Both the position numbers and the translations under genes were made by a program. This document shows positions 1 through 5,685 of a stretch of DNA of 7,130 nucleotides, in pieces. Origin of the DNA: Gammaproteobacteria bacterium (GTDB lineage Bacteria > Pseudomonadota > Gammaproteobacteria > Competibacterales > Competibacteraceae); the NCBI GenBank assembly GCA_003562535.1, contig PWUP01000333.1, positions 1 through 7,130 of the forward strand, read 5' to 3'. The notes under the pieces are model-generated. The model was not told where the DNA came from, did no database searches, and saw nothing but the letters and a program-made list of their open reading frames with translations. How positions within the stretch are numbered: position 1 is the stretch's first letter; each line of letters begins with the position of its first letter.

Positions 1-1
1 G

Positions 2-77
2 TAAAAATACGGCTATATATAACGCTTTTTTTTGTCAGTGTCGCACAATATATGTTGTGCGACGTTAAAAATACGGC
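2..77 (+). repeat. Direct repeat TAAAAATACGGC, two copies
   Basis: TAAAAATACGGC is found at 2-13 and again at 66-77, a 64-base period. Each copy is followed after 8 bases by AACG and a T run (21-24 plus T's; 86-93), so the similarity extends beyond the 12-mer. The 40-63 hairpin lies between the copies. The left edge of the window may cut a longer array. Function unknown; tandem regulatory sites or part of a genome-end structure are possible. Confidence 0.6.
40..63. promoter_or_regulatory. Perfect 9-bp inverted repeat (hairpin or operator)
   Basis: GTCGCACAA at 40-48 is the exact reverse complement of TTGTGCGAC at 55-63, with a 6-base AT-rich centre. The right arm can instead pair with GCACAAC at 81-87 (GTTGTGC 54-60), so two mutually exclusive stems are possible. 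GTCGCA recurs at 184-189 with TGCGAC at 202-207, the latter inside the candidate promoter of the next gene. There is no T run directly after the hairpin, so a terminator is less likely than a protein-binding dyad. Confidence 0.5.
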
Positions 78-97
78 ACTGCACAACGTTTTTGCAT

Positions 98-131
98 GGG
101 GGAGGGGGGGGGGGTTTTTTTTACGCGGGGG
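98..131 (+). repeat. G-rich homopolymer tract G5-A-G11-T8, then a further G5
   Basis: Bases 98-102 are five G, 103 is A, 104-114 are eleven G, 115-122 are eight T, and another five-G run is at 127-131. The G5AG11 part alone contains four runs of at least three G, so a G-quadruplex is possible. Long G tracts are also prone to slippage in replication and to length errors in sequencing. It lies about 110 bases upstream of the first gene and is not inside any gene I accept. Confidence 0.7.
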
Positions 132-190
132 CCTTAGGTACCATACGGGTCCGAAAAATTGTACAGCACATTTCAGAAACACCGTCGCAC

Positions 191-220
191 TTGACTCTTT
201 TTGCGACATTATGTTACATT
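191..220 (+). promoter_or_regulatory. Candidate promoter for the first gene
   Basis: TTGACT at 191-196 resembles a -35 box. After an 18-base spacer comes TACATT at 215-220, preceded by TGT (212-214), giving an extended -10 of moderate quality (4 of 6 in the hexamer). Transcription would start near 226-228, leaving only about five bases before the ATG at 232. TGCGAC at 202-207, the arm of a dyad, lies in the spacer and could be an operator. If this promoter is real, the AAGGA at 221-225 would not be in the message and would not act as a Shine-Dalgarno. Confidence 0.35.
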
Positions 221-231
221 AAGGACATTCT

Positions 232-873
232 ATGAGACAACAAACCGAACAACAAATAGTAGCCAACCTTAAAAGACTAAAGGACACTCTAGGACACGAA
301 CCAAATGTCTTTGAGATAGACGACTATAAACACCTCCCCACCGCCCGCACCATCCAACGGCGCTTCGGTGGTGTAGAGCACATTAGAAAATTAGCCGGAT
401 TCACCTACGACAACCATACAAAAGGTGTTAAGAGATCTAAAAAAGCTTTAGAAAGCTTACTGAACTCGAATAATTACGAGAAAAAAATAATCAACCAGTT
501 TTTTACCAAATACCACGACATCGACGGTAAAGAAAAGACTGTGGTGCGCCACTACGCCTACCAACAGTACCTCCCAAATGAAGGACACTACATAAATATT
601 AGTTGCGATGTGGCGGTAACTGATAATAAGTTAAAACATGTGTATATGTTTGATTTCTTTTACCCCACCTCAATCCACTCATTAGCTGGTTGTGTCCGTA
701 GTAAGTTGAAAAAGCTCCGCAATCACCCACCCACTATATATGACGCAACGTATTCTATTATATTTGTCTGTACTAACCCTAAGATGACCGATGAGGACAT
801 GAATACAGTACCCACAGAACTAGGTGAGGCACAGTTAATTGACTATAAAACATTTAAAGAGAGGTGGCTGTAG
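232..873 (+). CDS. Homing-endonuclease-associated-repeat protein, possible nuclease
   Basis: A 213-residue protein. Residues about 8-58 match the pattern of the homing endonuclease associated repeat (HNR), a small helix-turn-helix DNA-binding unit: LKRLKDTLGHEP, then PTARTIQRRFGG and an IRKLAGF ending. The C-terminal part (about 80-213) has the blocks YINISCDVAV, MFDFFYP, SIHSLAGCVRSKLKKL and IIFVCTNP. I recall a similar architecture, with a DVFYP...SLxGCVNxK signature, in a conserved family of Patescibacteria. The acidic residues E83, D126 and D141 and the lysines at 158-161 could form a PD-(D/E)XK-like nuclease site, but this is inference. The start is chosen for AAGGA at 221-225, six bases before the ATG, unless the upstream promoter makes the message nearly leaderless. 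It ends in TAG inside an inverted repeat. A free-standing homing endonuclease, a DNA-binding regulator or a packaging accessory are all possible. Confidence 0.7.
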   Translation: MRQQTEQQIVANLKRLKDTLGHEPNVFEIDDYKHLPTARTIQRRFGGVEHIRKLAGFTYDNHTKGVKRSKKALESLLNSNNYEKKIINQFFTKYHDIDGKEKTVVRHYAYQQYLPNEGHYINISCDVAVTDNKLKHVYMFDFFYPTSIHSLAGCVRSKLKKLRNHPPTIYDATYSIIFVCTNPKMTDEDMNTVPTELGEAQLIDYKTFKERWL

Positions 874-946
874 CTTGACACCCCCTGCACCCTATTACCT
901 AATAAGGAAATACTGTTGACTTTTAGTAGTAATAGGTGTAAGCTAC
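870..946. repeat. Long interrupted inverted repeat after the first gene
   Basis: GTAGCTTgACACC at 870-882 pairs with GGTGTAAGCTAC at 935-946, twelve pairs with G877 bulged. The stem can continue inward with TATTAC at 893-898 against GTAATA at 929-934 if 883-892 bulge out. The left arm includes the TAG stop of the upstream gene. No T run follows, so it is not a standard intrinsic terminator. It could stabilise the upstream message end, or act at DNA level as a protein-binding site. The TTGACT at 916-921 lies in the loop. Confidence 0.5.
916..944 (+). promoter_or_regulatory. Weak candidate promoter before the HNH-like gene
   Basis: TTGACT at 916-921 is followed after 17 bases by TAAGCT at 939-944, which keeps only the TA...T of the -10 consensus. 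It sits across the right arm of the 870-946 inverted repeat. If used, transcription would start near 951 and give a leader of about 50 bases. The match is weak and the gene may simply be read through from upstream. Confidence 0.2.
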
Positions 947-964
947 GTATACCGCGGTGTACGT
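945..964. promoter_or_regulatory. 20-base near-palindrome, operator-like
   Basis: ACGTATACCGCGGTGTACGT is symmetrical about its centre (CCGCGG) except for one pair, which is G-U in RNA. It directly abuts the 870-946 inverted repeat and sits 40 bases before the next ATG, at or just after the weak promoter's predicted start. A dimeric repressor site is the natural reading. The centre resembles the ATACC...GGTGT pattern of the dyad at 5686-5703, although the two are not the same sequence. Confidence 0.4.
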
Positions 965-1004
965 TGCTCATACCCATTAACCTAACCAAATCTACCCCAC
1001 CAAA

Positions 1005-1325
1005 ATGCCTAGAAACACATCAAAAGCGAGTCGCGGTAAAATAAAACGCCGTGCCAATAATGAATTCTCCGCCCTATCAGGAATTAGGGCATTTCAATTA
1101 TCTGGTAGTTGTGATTGTTTGGTGACGGAGCAAACCACCGCCAACGGCTACCCTATCAAAAAATACGCCTACCTGCTGTATAACAATTTATTAGTAGGTG
1201 CACACCCCAAACGAATCAAATCTATTCGTATTAAATCTAGCTGTGGCGTGGATCAGTGCGTTAACCCAGCCCACTTCATAGTCACCGACCCCCTAAAGGA
1301 CACTCCACCAGGTGCGATTTTCTAA
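1005..1325 (+). CDS. HNH-like zinc protein with degenerate active site
   Basis: A 106-residue basic protein. Its C-terminal half follows the HNH_3 type of phage nuclease: GSCDC (C36, C38), NGYP at 47-50, a YAYLLYN segment, and the zinc and metal loop C80-x4-C85-V-N87-P-x-H90-F. In active members an H-x-C precedes the loop (the catalytic His); here the position is S78-S-C80, and the usual H-R before the first helix is also absent. N87 and H90 remain. Nicking activity is therefore doubtful and a DNA-binding role is likelier. HNH proteins often sit beside terminase genes in cos phages, and this gene occupies the small-terminase position, so it may support packaging; that is inference. No Shine-Dalgarno is seen before the ATG (CCCCACCAAA). 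Its stop TAA overlaps a TAAAGGACA repeat. Confidence 0.65.
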   Translation: MPRNTSKASRGKIKRRANNEFSALSGIRAFQLSGSCDCLVTEQTTANGYPIKKYAYLLYNNLLVGAHPKRIKSIRIKSSCGVDQCVNPAHFIVTDPLKDTPPGAIF

Positions 1326-1344
1326 AGGACATTTGTATTTGACA

Positions 1345-1353
1345 TGCTATACT
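1345..1353 (+). promoter_or_regulatory. Extended -10 promoter of the terminase gene (leaderless)
   Basis: TGCTATACT is a near-perfect extended -10 element (TGnTATAAT with one change). The terminase ATG at 1361 lies seven bases after it, exactly where transcription should start, so the message would begin at or one base before the AUG. There is no good -35; with 17-base spacing the -35 position falls on AAGGAC (1325-1330), inside a TAAAGGACA repeat. There is no Shine-Dalgarno before this gene. Confidence 0.5.
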
Positions 1354-1360
1354 AACGGTA

Positions 1361-2953
1361 ATGATGGAAGTTCCACAAGAAGCCATCGACCATGTTGAGA
1401 AGATAATCAACGAAGGTACCGATGAAGACATCCTTGCTTTATTTGCTTTTGATAAAACTGAGCCACGCGCTATGGTGGCGTTTAAATTTCAATACTGGGC
1501 ATACAAAGTGTTCCCACGGTACTTCGAGTCTGAACCAGCTGATTTCCACACCCAGTTTATTTTTAATATGTTGGCGGCGTACTACGGTGAGCACAACTAC
1601 CTCAACCTCGGTTTTCGTGGCTGTGCAAAGACGAGCTACACTAAATTATTTCTGGCGTATGTGCTTTTGAATGACATGGAGCACCACCGGAAATACATCA
1701 AAGTCCTGACCAGAAACTTCGGCAACTCGAAGCAGATTGTGACTGATGTGTACAATATGATTGTAGAGGTGAAGCAGTTATACGGGGACATCCTTATCAG
1801 AGAGAACAAGAAGCAGAAGCAGGAGGAGTCGATGGCCAGTTTTACCACCTCAGACCAAGTTAAGTTATTAGCTGGTACGATTGGTATGACCCAACGAGGT
1901 CACGTGCAGGACGCCTACCGCCCAGACTTACTTATGTTTGATGATGTGGAGGACAGGGAGTCTATTCAATCACTAAAAACCACTGAGTCAACTATTTGGC
2001 GGATTGACGAAGCTATTCAAGGTTTGTCTGCCAACGGTTCGTATATGGTTAACGGTAACTACATCAGCGACGAGGGGGTTATCCAATGGTTCTTGAATAA
2101 ACCCCGTATGGTAGTTGATAAAATTGCTATTCAGGATGATGATGGCAACCCCACCTGGGTCGCACGGTACGACAAAGAGAAGATAGCATCCATTAAAGAC
2201 GACGCTGATGATTTCTATGGGGAGTATATGTGCGACCCATCACGAGCCGACACAGCATTTTTTGAACGCTCACACATTGATAGAGACATTGAACAAGCAA
2301 AACAACCCACCTACGAAGCGGCGGGGGTGAAGTATTGGGGAGAGTATCAGCCCCACCACAAGTATGGTATCGGAGCAGATACCAGTGAAGGTGTCGGCAA
2401 GGATGCCAATACGTTTGCTGTGTTTGATTTTGGGACGCACCCGAACGACATTGGTGTGTTGACGGCGACGTATTTTAATAACCGCATCCCACCAGATTTA
2501 TTTGGTCATGAGTTGGTGCGTGTTGGTAGGGAGTTTGGTAATTGTATAGTCGCCCCTGAAGCGAACAACACCGGTCACGCTACCCTTGCCACTATGCGGG
2601 GGTACCCTAATATATACAGCCAAAGCGACGCTGTGTCATCACGACAGGTGAAGCACACCCAACGCCTTGGTTGGCGGACAACGAAAAAAACTAAGCCACA
2701 GATGTTTTTTGATTTCAGACGTGACTACAATGACGGCCTCATTAAGATATATGATCTTAATGTCCTTAAGGAAATGCGTAGATACACACACATGGATATG
2801 ACGGATACGCAGGTGGGTATGGTTACAAGACACTTTGACTTACTAATTGCGGTCGTTATTGCGTGGCAGATGCGTAAACACGCCACGTTTCGTGCCCAAC
2901 ACAGCGCGTTACCAGTCGAAGATGAACCTTTGTTTGCTGATATTGGGCTCTAG
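1361..2953 (+). CDS. terL: Terminase large subunit
   Basis: A 530-residue packaging motor: an N-terminal ATPase pumps DNA into the procapsid through the portal, and a C-terminal RNase H-like nuclease cuts the concatemer. Visible motifs are a deviant Walker A, GFRGCAKT at 84-91 (catalytic K90), typical of terminases that carry R-G-x-A-K-T; Walker B LLMFDD at 190-195 with acidic residues following (DDVED); and nuclease acids D340 in YGIGADTSEG, E400 in CIVAPEANNTG and D493 in HFDLLIAVVIAW. Length is usual for the family and both domains are complete. The start at 1361 is favoured because it lies seven bases after an extended -10 box; a second ATG follows at once at 1364. The gene ends in TAG, 21 bases before the portal gene. 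The headful or cos type cannot be settled here. Confidence 0.95.
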   Translation: MMEVPQEAIDHVEKIINEGTDEDILALFAFDKTEPRAMVAFKFQYWAYKVFPRYFESEPADFHTQFIFNMLAAYYGEHNYLNLGFRGCAKTSYTKLFLAYVLLNDMEHHRKYIKVLTRNFGNSKQIVTDVYNMIVEVKQLYGDILIRENKKQKQEESMASFTTSDQVKLLAGTIGMTQRGHVQDAYRPDLLMFDDVEDRESIQSLKTTESTIWRIDEAIQGLSANGSYMVNGNYISDEGVIQWFLNKPRMVVDKIAIQDDDGNPTWVARYDKEKIASIKDDADDFYGEYMCDPSRADTAFFERSHIDRDIEQAKQPTYEAAGVKYWGEYQPHHKYGIGADTSEGVGKDANTFAVFDFGTHPNDIGVLTATYFNNRIPPDLFGHELVRVGREFGNCIVAPEANNTGHATLATMRGYPNIYSQSDAVSSRQVKHTQRLGWRTTKKTKPQMFFDFRRDYNDGLIKIYDLNVLKEMRRYTHMDMTDTQVGMVTRHFDLLIAVVIAWQMRKHATFRAQHSALPVEDEPLFADIGL

Positions 2954-2955
2954 CA

Positions 2956-2964
2956 TGGTATAAT
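2956..2964 (+). promoter_or_regulatory. Extended -10 promoter of the portal gene
   Basis: TGGTATAAT matches the extended -10 consensus exactly. It begins three bases after the terminase stop codon, and the portal ATG at 2975 lies ten bases beyond it. A normal start site near 2971-2972 leaves a leader of three or four bases, too short for a Shine-Dalgarno; none is present (TTACGTACCT). A poor -35 candidate, TTGCTG at 2934-2939, is 19 bases upstream, but extended -10 promoters can work without one. Confidence 0.5.
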
Positions 2965-2974
2965 TTACGTACCT

Positions 2975-4909
2975 ATGGCACAAACAATCAAAAAAGAAAC
3001 TCGTCACGCCATCGTGGCGCAGATAAGTGAAGAAATGGCGTTTGCACGTCGTTATAAGCAGACGAAAATATCTAACTGGCATAAGAATGAGAACTTATAT
3101 TATGGTTCTAAAAAGAAAACCGACGAGAGCAGGGCAAACGTTGACCTTGGGCAGATGCAGGAGCACGTTCACACACTGCTTTCTAAAATCGACAACCCAC
3201 TGACCTTTAAGTTTACCAAGCGGAAGAACTCACAAACACGCAGAGTGAGTCGATTAAACGCTCTAAAGGACTTTGACGCTGACCGTAACTTCTGGGACAT
3301 AAAGGACATTACTGGTAAGAAACAAGCTGTCCTTTACGGTCGTGCCATCTACTGTTACTCTGCATCATCACACGACGGTTACCAGCCACACCTAGATAAC
3401 GTTGATGTATATGACTTTTTGATTGACCCGTCAGCTGGTGGTATTGATTTAGAGAATGCCCGCTTTATGGGACGCTACGGAGTTGTAAAGGACAGATATG
3501 ACCTTAAAGGACATAAAGACTACATAAAGACAGAGGTTGATGTCCTTTTGTCTGGTAAAGGAAACAACACCACCCGAACCCAAGAACAACAAAATAAAGA
3601 GAACCGTATCCGCGCCAATGAGCACACCGACAAAGACAAAGAGAAACCGCAGGAGGATAAGTTTGTTTTTTGGGAGTGGTTCACTACCTATAAAGGACAA
3701 CGCTACTACGCGCTCGTTACAGACAATGGTGAGCAAGCGATACGTATGGAGAAATTAGATGATATGTTTGAATCGAACCTATGGCCGTTCTGGACATACG
3801 CCACCTACCCAGACCTAACTGAGTTTTGGACACCATCACCTTGCGACTATGTGCGGGAGATAATCATGGCGCAAGCGGTGAGCATCAACCAAATGCTCGA
3901 CAACGCCGAGCGTGTGAACAAACCACAACGGATTGTGGATGTGACCGCTATTCAAGACTTGTCTCAACTAAAGTACCGGCGCGACGGCTATATTGAAGCA
4001 TCCACCGGCACCGCCCAGAATGCCCTCCGTACTATCGAGACACCATCAATCGACACCCCACTTTCTGTGTTCCAGCAATTAGAAAACATTAAACAACAAG
4101 CGTCAGGAGTAACTGCCGGCGCTCTTGGAGTAGCTGACACCGACGGCCGAGCTACTATATATGAGGGGAACCAACAAAACGTTGCTGACCGCTTTGGGTT
4201 GTTTAACAAAAGTTACTCGTTTGGCTACAAGCGCTTCGCCCAGTTGTGGGAGCACGGTGTACGTGAACACCTCCGTAAGAAAGTAGCGGTAGATATTATT
4301 GGACCAGAGGGAATCGAAATGGAAATGATTGGTCGCTCTGATGTGTTCCGCAAGAACGACACTTACGCTGTTATGACTGAGCAAAGCAACGCTGAACTAG
4401 CTATCAGCGAACAGAAGAAACGTGCTCTCGCCGCATACTACTCTGCCCTACTCGGACAACCAATAGTGAACCAGCAGGTGATTATAGAACGACTTGGCAC
4501 CATCGCTGGCGAGACACCAGAAACCATCCGCCAGTTGTTAGAGATAGATAAATATGGTGACGCTGAGTTAATGGCAGAGGCAGACAAAGACATCGAGGAA
4601 TTAGTTGACGGAAAGGTGCTTACTCCAAACCGCCGAGCCAACGCTGCGTACAAGCAACGCTTCGTTCACTACATGATGGACAACGAGAAAGACTTATCCC
4701 CAGAGGAGCTACAGCGTATGGTAAGATATGTACAGTCGCTTGACGTTATCATCATGCAGAACACTATGCGTGAAGCACAGGAGCGTGCTCGTCAAGAGAT
4801 GGAAGCTCAGGTGGGAGTCCAAGGTGGGGCACAACAAAATCCTCAACTACGTTCTCCTGGACCGGCTCAGCCGTTACAAGACGTAATCAATCAAAATGTC
4901 CAAAACTAA
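2975..4909 (+). CDS. Portal protein
   Basis: A 644-residue head-to-tail connector subunit forming the ring through which the terminase pumps DNA. The sequence fits the P22-like portal group. It has a charged helical N-terminus and a wing region with KKQAVLYGRAIYCYS (115-129) and NVDVYDFLIDPSAGGIDLENARF (starting near 142), the latter a recurrent portal block. A core follows with FWTPSPCDYVREIIMAQAVS (284-303) and INQMLDNAERVNKP (304-317). A glycine-rich stretch, GVTAGALGVADTDGRATIYEG (from 378), leads into a long helical region. The tail from about 600 is rich in Gln, Asn, Pro and Gly. An acidic and basic low-complexity loop lies at about 195-230. Between residues 97 and 242 the DNA holds seven copies or near-copies of TAAAGGACA. 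The 3' end overlaps the ATG at 4896 by 14 bases. Family assignment is by pattern; portal as the function is secure from context. Confidence 0.88.
   Translation: MAQTIKKETRHAIVAQISEEMAFARRYKQTKISNWHKNENLYYGSKKKTDESRANVDLGQMQEHVHTLLSKIDNPLTFKFTKRKNSQTRRVSRLNALKDFDADRNFWDIKDITGKKQAVLYGRAIYCYSASSHDGYQPHLDNVDVYDFLIDPSAGGIDLENARFMGRYGVVKDRYDLKGHKDYIKTEVDVLLSGKGNNTTRTQEQQNKENRIRANEHTDKDKEKPQEDKFVFWEWFTTYKGQRYYALVTDNGEQAIRMEKLDDMFESNLWPFWTYATYPDLTEFWTPSPCDYVREIIMAQAVSINQMLDNAERVNKPQRIVDVTAIQDLSQLKYRRDGYIEASTGTAQNALRTIETPSIDTPLSVFQQLENIKQQASGVTAGALGVADTDGRATIYEGNQQNVADRFGLFNKSYSFGYKRFAQLWEHGVREHLRKKVAVDIIGPEGIEMEMIGRSDVFRKNDTYAVMTEQSNAELAISEQKKRALAAYYSALLGQPIVNQQVIIERLGTIAGETPETIRQLLEIDKYGDAELMAEADKDIEELVDGKVLTPNRRANAAYKQRFVHYMMDNEKDLSPEELQRMVRYVQSLDVIIMQNTMREAQERARQEMEAQVGVQGGAQQNPQLRSPGPAQPLQDVINQNVQN
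3264..3699. repeat. Cluster of TAAAGGACA motifs inside the portal gene
   Basis: Within 436 bases the 9-mer TAAAGGACA occurs at 3300-3308, 3486-3494, 3505-3513 and 3691-3699 on the + strand and at 3328-3336 on the - strand. One-base variants are at 3264-3271 (eight bases, next base T) and 3541-3548 (- strand, eight bases). The copies 3300-3308 and 3328-3336 form a 9-bp inverted repeat with a 19-base loop. The copies encode different peptides (IKDI, VKDR, LKGH, YKGQ, AVLY), so they are not explained by protein repeats. Further exact copies are at 278-286, 1294-1302 and 1323-1331. Iteron-like protein-binding sites, a packaging signal or a lineage-wide DNA word are possible. Confidence 0.7.
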
Positions 4910-5054
4910 ACACAACCCATAAGACTTTGAACTAGCAAAAGAAAATAAAAAAGATTTTAGTAAATCTAAAATTGTTCGTAAAAATATTGAAAGCGAGTTT
5001 ACCCTAGCAGATATTTACGATCACTTAGAGTACCTAGAAAAGCAACAGAAAGAA
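4896..5054 (+). pseudogene. 5' part of the next gene, cut by an in-frame TAA
   Basis: An ATG at 4896, overlapping the end of the portal gene by 14 bases, opens the frame MSKTKHNP and meets TAA at 4920-4922. The same frame then continues open and protein-like from 4923 (DFELAKENKKDF, SKIVRKNIESEF, ADIYDHLEYLEKQQKE) into the GTG at 5055 and on to 5294. No ATG, GTG or TTG lies in frame between 4923 and 5054. The natural full gene would be about 132 codons. A single A-to-T change could turn a Lys AAA into this TAA. Nonsense mutation, sequencing error or stop readthrough are all open. TAA ends five genes here, so reassignment of TAA is unlikely. Confidence 0.55.
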
Positions 5055-5294
5055 GTGGATGCCCAAATGGGTGTTTGCAAAGCAGCGTGTGAGAATGTAA
5101 AGCACCACTATCCCAAGGTCGCTAAAATGGAAGACAAAGAACTACACGCAGCTTCAACTTATTGGGAGAACTGGCAGGTGCAGAAAGATAGTGCAATAAA
5201 ATCTGGTCAAATTAAAGCCAAGATAAAAGAGTACCAACTTATCTTAGATATTGTCCACACTAAATTTGGCTTTGTTAAAAGCGATAACACTTAA
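5055..5294 (+). CDS. Small helical phage protein, remaining intact frame
   Basis: From the GTG at 5055 this reads 79 residues, alpha-helical and charged, with no motif I recognise: Cys at residues 8 and 12, then HHYPKVAKMEDKELHAASTYWENW, and a C-terminal helix ending FGFVKSDNT. I doubt that GTG 5055 is the natural start, because the frame upstream to 4923 looks coding and joins a plausible ATG at 4896 across one TAA. No Shine-Dalgarno precedes the GTG. It lies between portal and scaffold genes and is followed after three bases by the next small gene, so the two are probably translated together. Small genes in this position often encode head accessory or assembly proteins, but nothing in the sequence fixes the role. 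Confidence 0.55.
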   Translation: MDAQMGVCKAACENVKHHYPKVAKMEDKELHAASTYWENWQVQKDSAIKSGQIKAKIKEYQLILDIVHTKFGFVKSDNT

Positions 5295-5297
5295 TAT

Positions 5298-5627
5298 ATG
5301 TCACGTACCGCAAAACTAAAAGAAGCACGTCCTGATTTATACAACGACGAGTTAATTCGGTTGTTTGCTGAGAAAGCAGACAAACTCCATGACTTCAAAG
5401 CACTCTACGACACCAATGGTGGCAAGGAGTTAGTTGCTCTACTTGAACAAGAAGTTGATAACAAGGTAAGTAAATTATCAGGTCAACACCAAGAATTAAA
5501 CCATCAGCAGATGGTTGCTATCTGTGCTGGTATTCAGGCTTGTCGGGATATTATCCGCTTATTCAAAACAGCTGAGAAAGGTATTAAAAATGCTGACGAG
5601 CAACTAAAGGAAGCGATGGAAGAATAA
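5298..5627 (+). CDS. Small helical phage protein, unknown function
   Basis: A 109-residue, largely alpha-helical and charged protein, with no signal peptide or membrane segment. The N-terminal part (MSRTAKLKEARPDLYNDELI) is followed by EKADKLHDFKALYDTNGGKELVALLEQEVDNKVSKL, a central HQELNHQQMVAICAGIQACRDIIRLF helix with two Cys, and a basic-acidic C-terminus. I do not recognise the family. It starts three bases after the TAA of the preceding gene, with no Shine-Dalgarno (ACACTTAATAT), so translation is probably coupled. The position between portal and scaffold suggests a head or packaging accessory; this is context only. Confidence 0.75.
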   Translation: MSRTAKLKEARPDLYNDELIRLFAEKADKLHDFKALYDTNGGKELVALLEQEVDNKVSKLSGQHQELNHQQMVAICAGIQACRDIIRLFKTAEKGIKNADEQLKEAMEE

Positions 5628-5685
5628 CACACAGCGCACCCTTGGTGCGTACTCCTTGGGATGTCCCACCCATCTTGAGGAGTAC

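Larger units (their letters stand above)
1..231. other. Left-end noncoding region, repeat and homopolymer rich
   Basis: I see no convincing gene here. An open frame across bases 32-235 exists but would start at TTG and would translate the poly-G tract into a glycine run, so I do not accept it. The region holds a 12-base direct repeat, TAAAAATACGGC, at 2-13 and 66-77. It also holds a perfect hairpin at 40-63, a G5AG11T8 tract at 98-122, and a second pair of GTCGCA/TGCGAC arms at 184-189 and 202-207. A candidate promoter for the next gene follows at 191-220. The density of repeats suggests a regulatory or genome-end region, but which of these cannot be decided from the window. Confidence 0.6.

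Noticed and set aside
32..235. Open frame of 67 codons across the left-end region
   Set aside because: It begins at TTG without a Shine-Dalgarno, translates the poly-G tract as glycines, and runs through hairpins and repeats; the composition is not protein-like.
3264..3699. CRISPR array as an explanation of the repeated TAAAGGACA
   Set aside because: The repeat is only nine bases, occurs in both orientations, has irregular spacing and lies inside the portal coding sequence.
1636..4653. Several open frames on the - strand and a few in other + frames inside the terminase and portal genes
   Set aside because: They are short, lie wholly within strongly supported genes, and have no start signals or recognisable domains.
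4920..4922. Reassignment of TAA to an amino acid
   Set aside because: TAA ends five genes in the window (1325, 4909, 5294, 5627, 6445), and no other coding frame is crossed by TAA.
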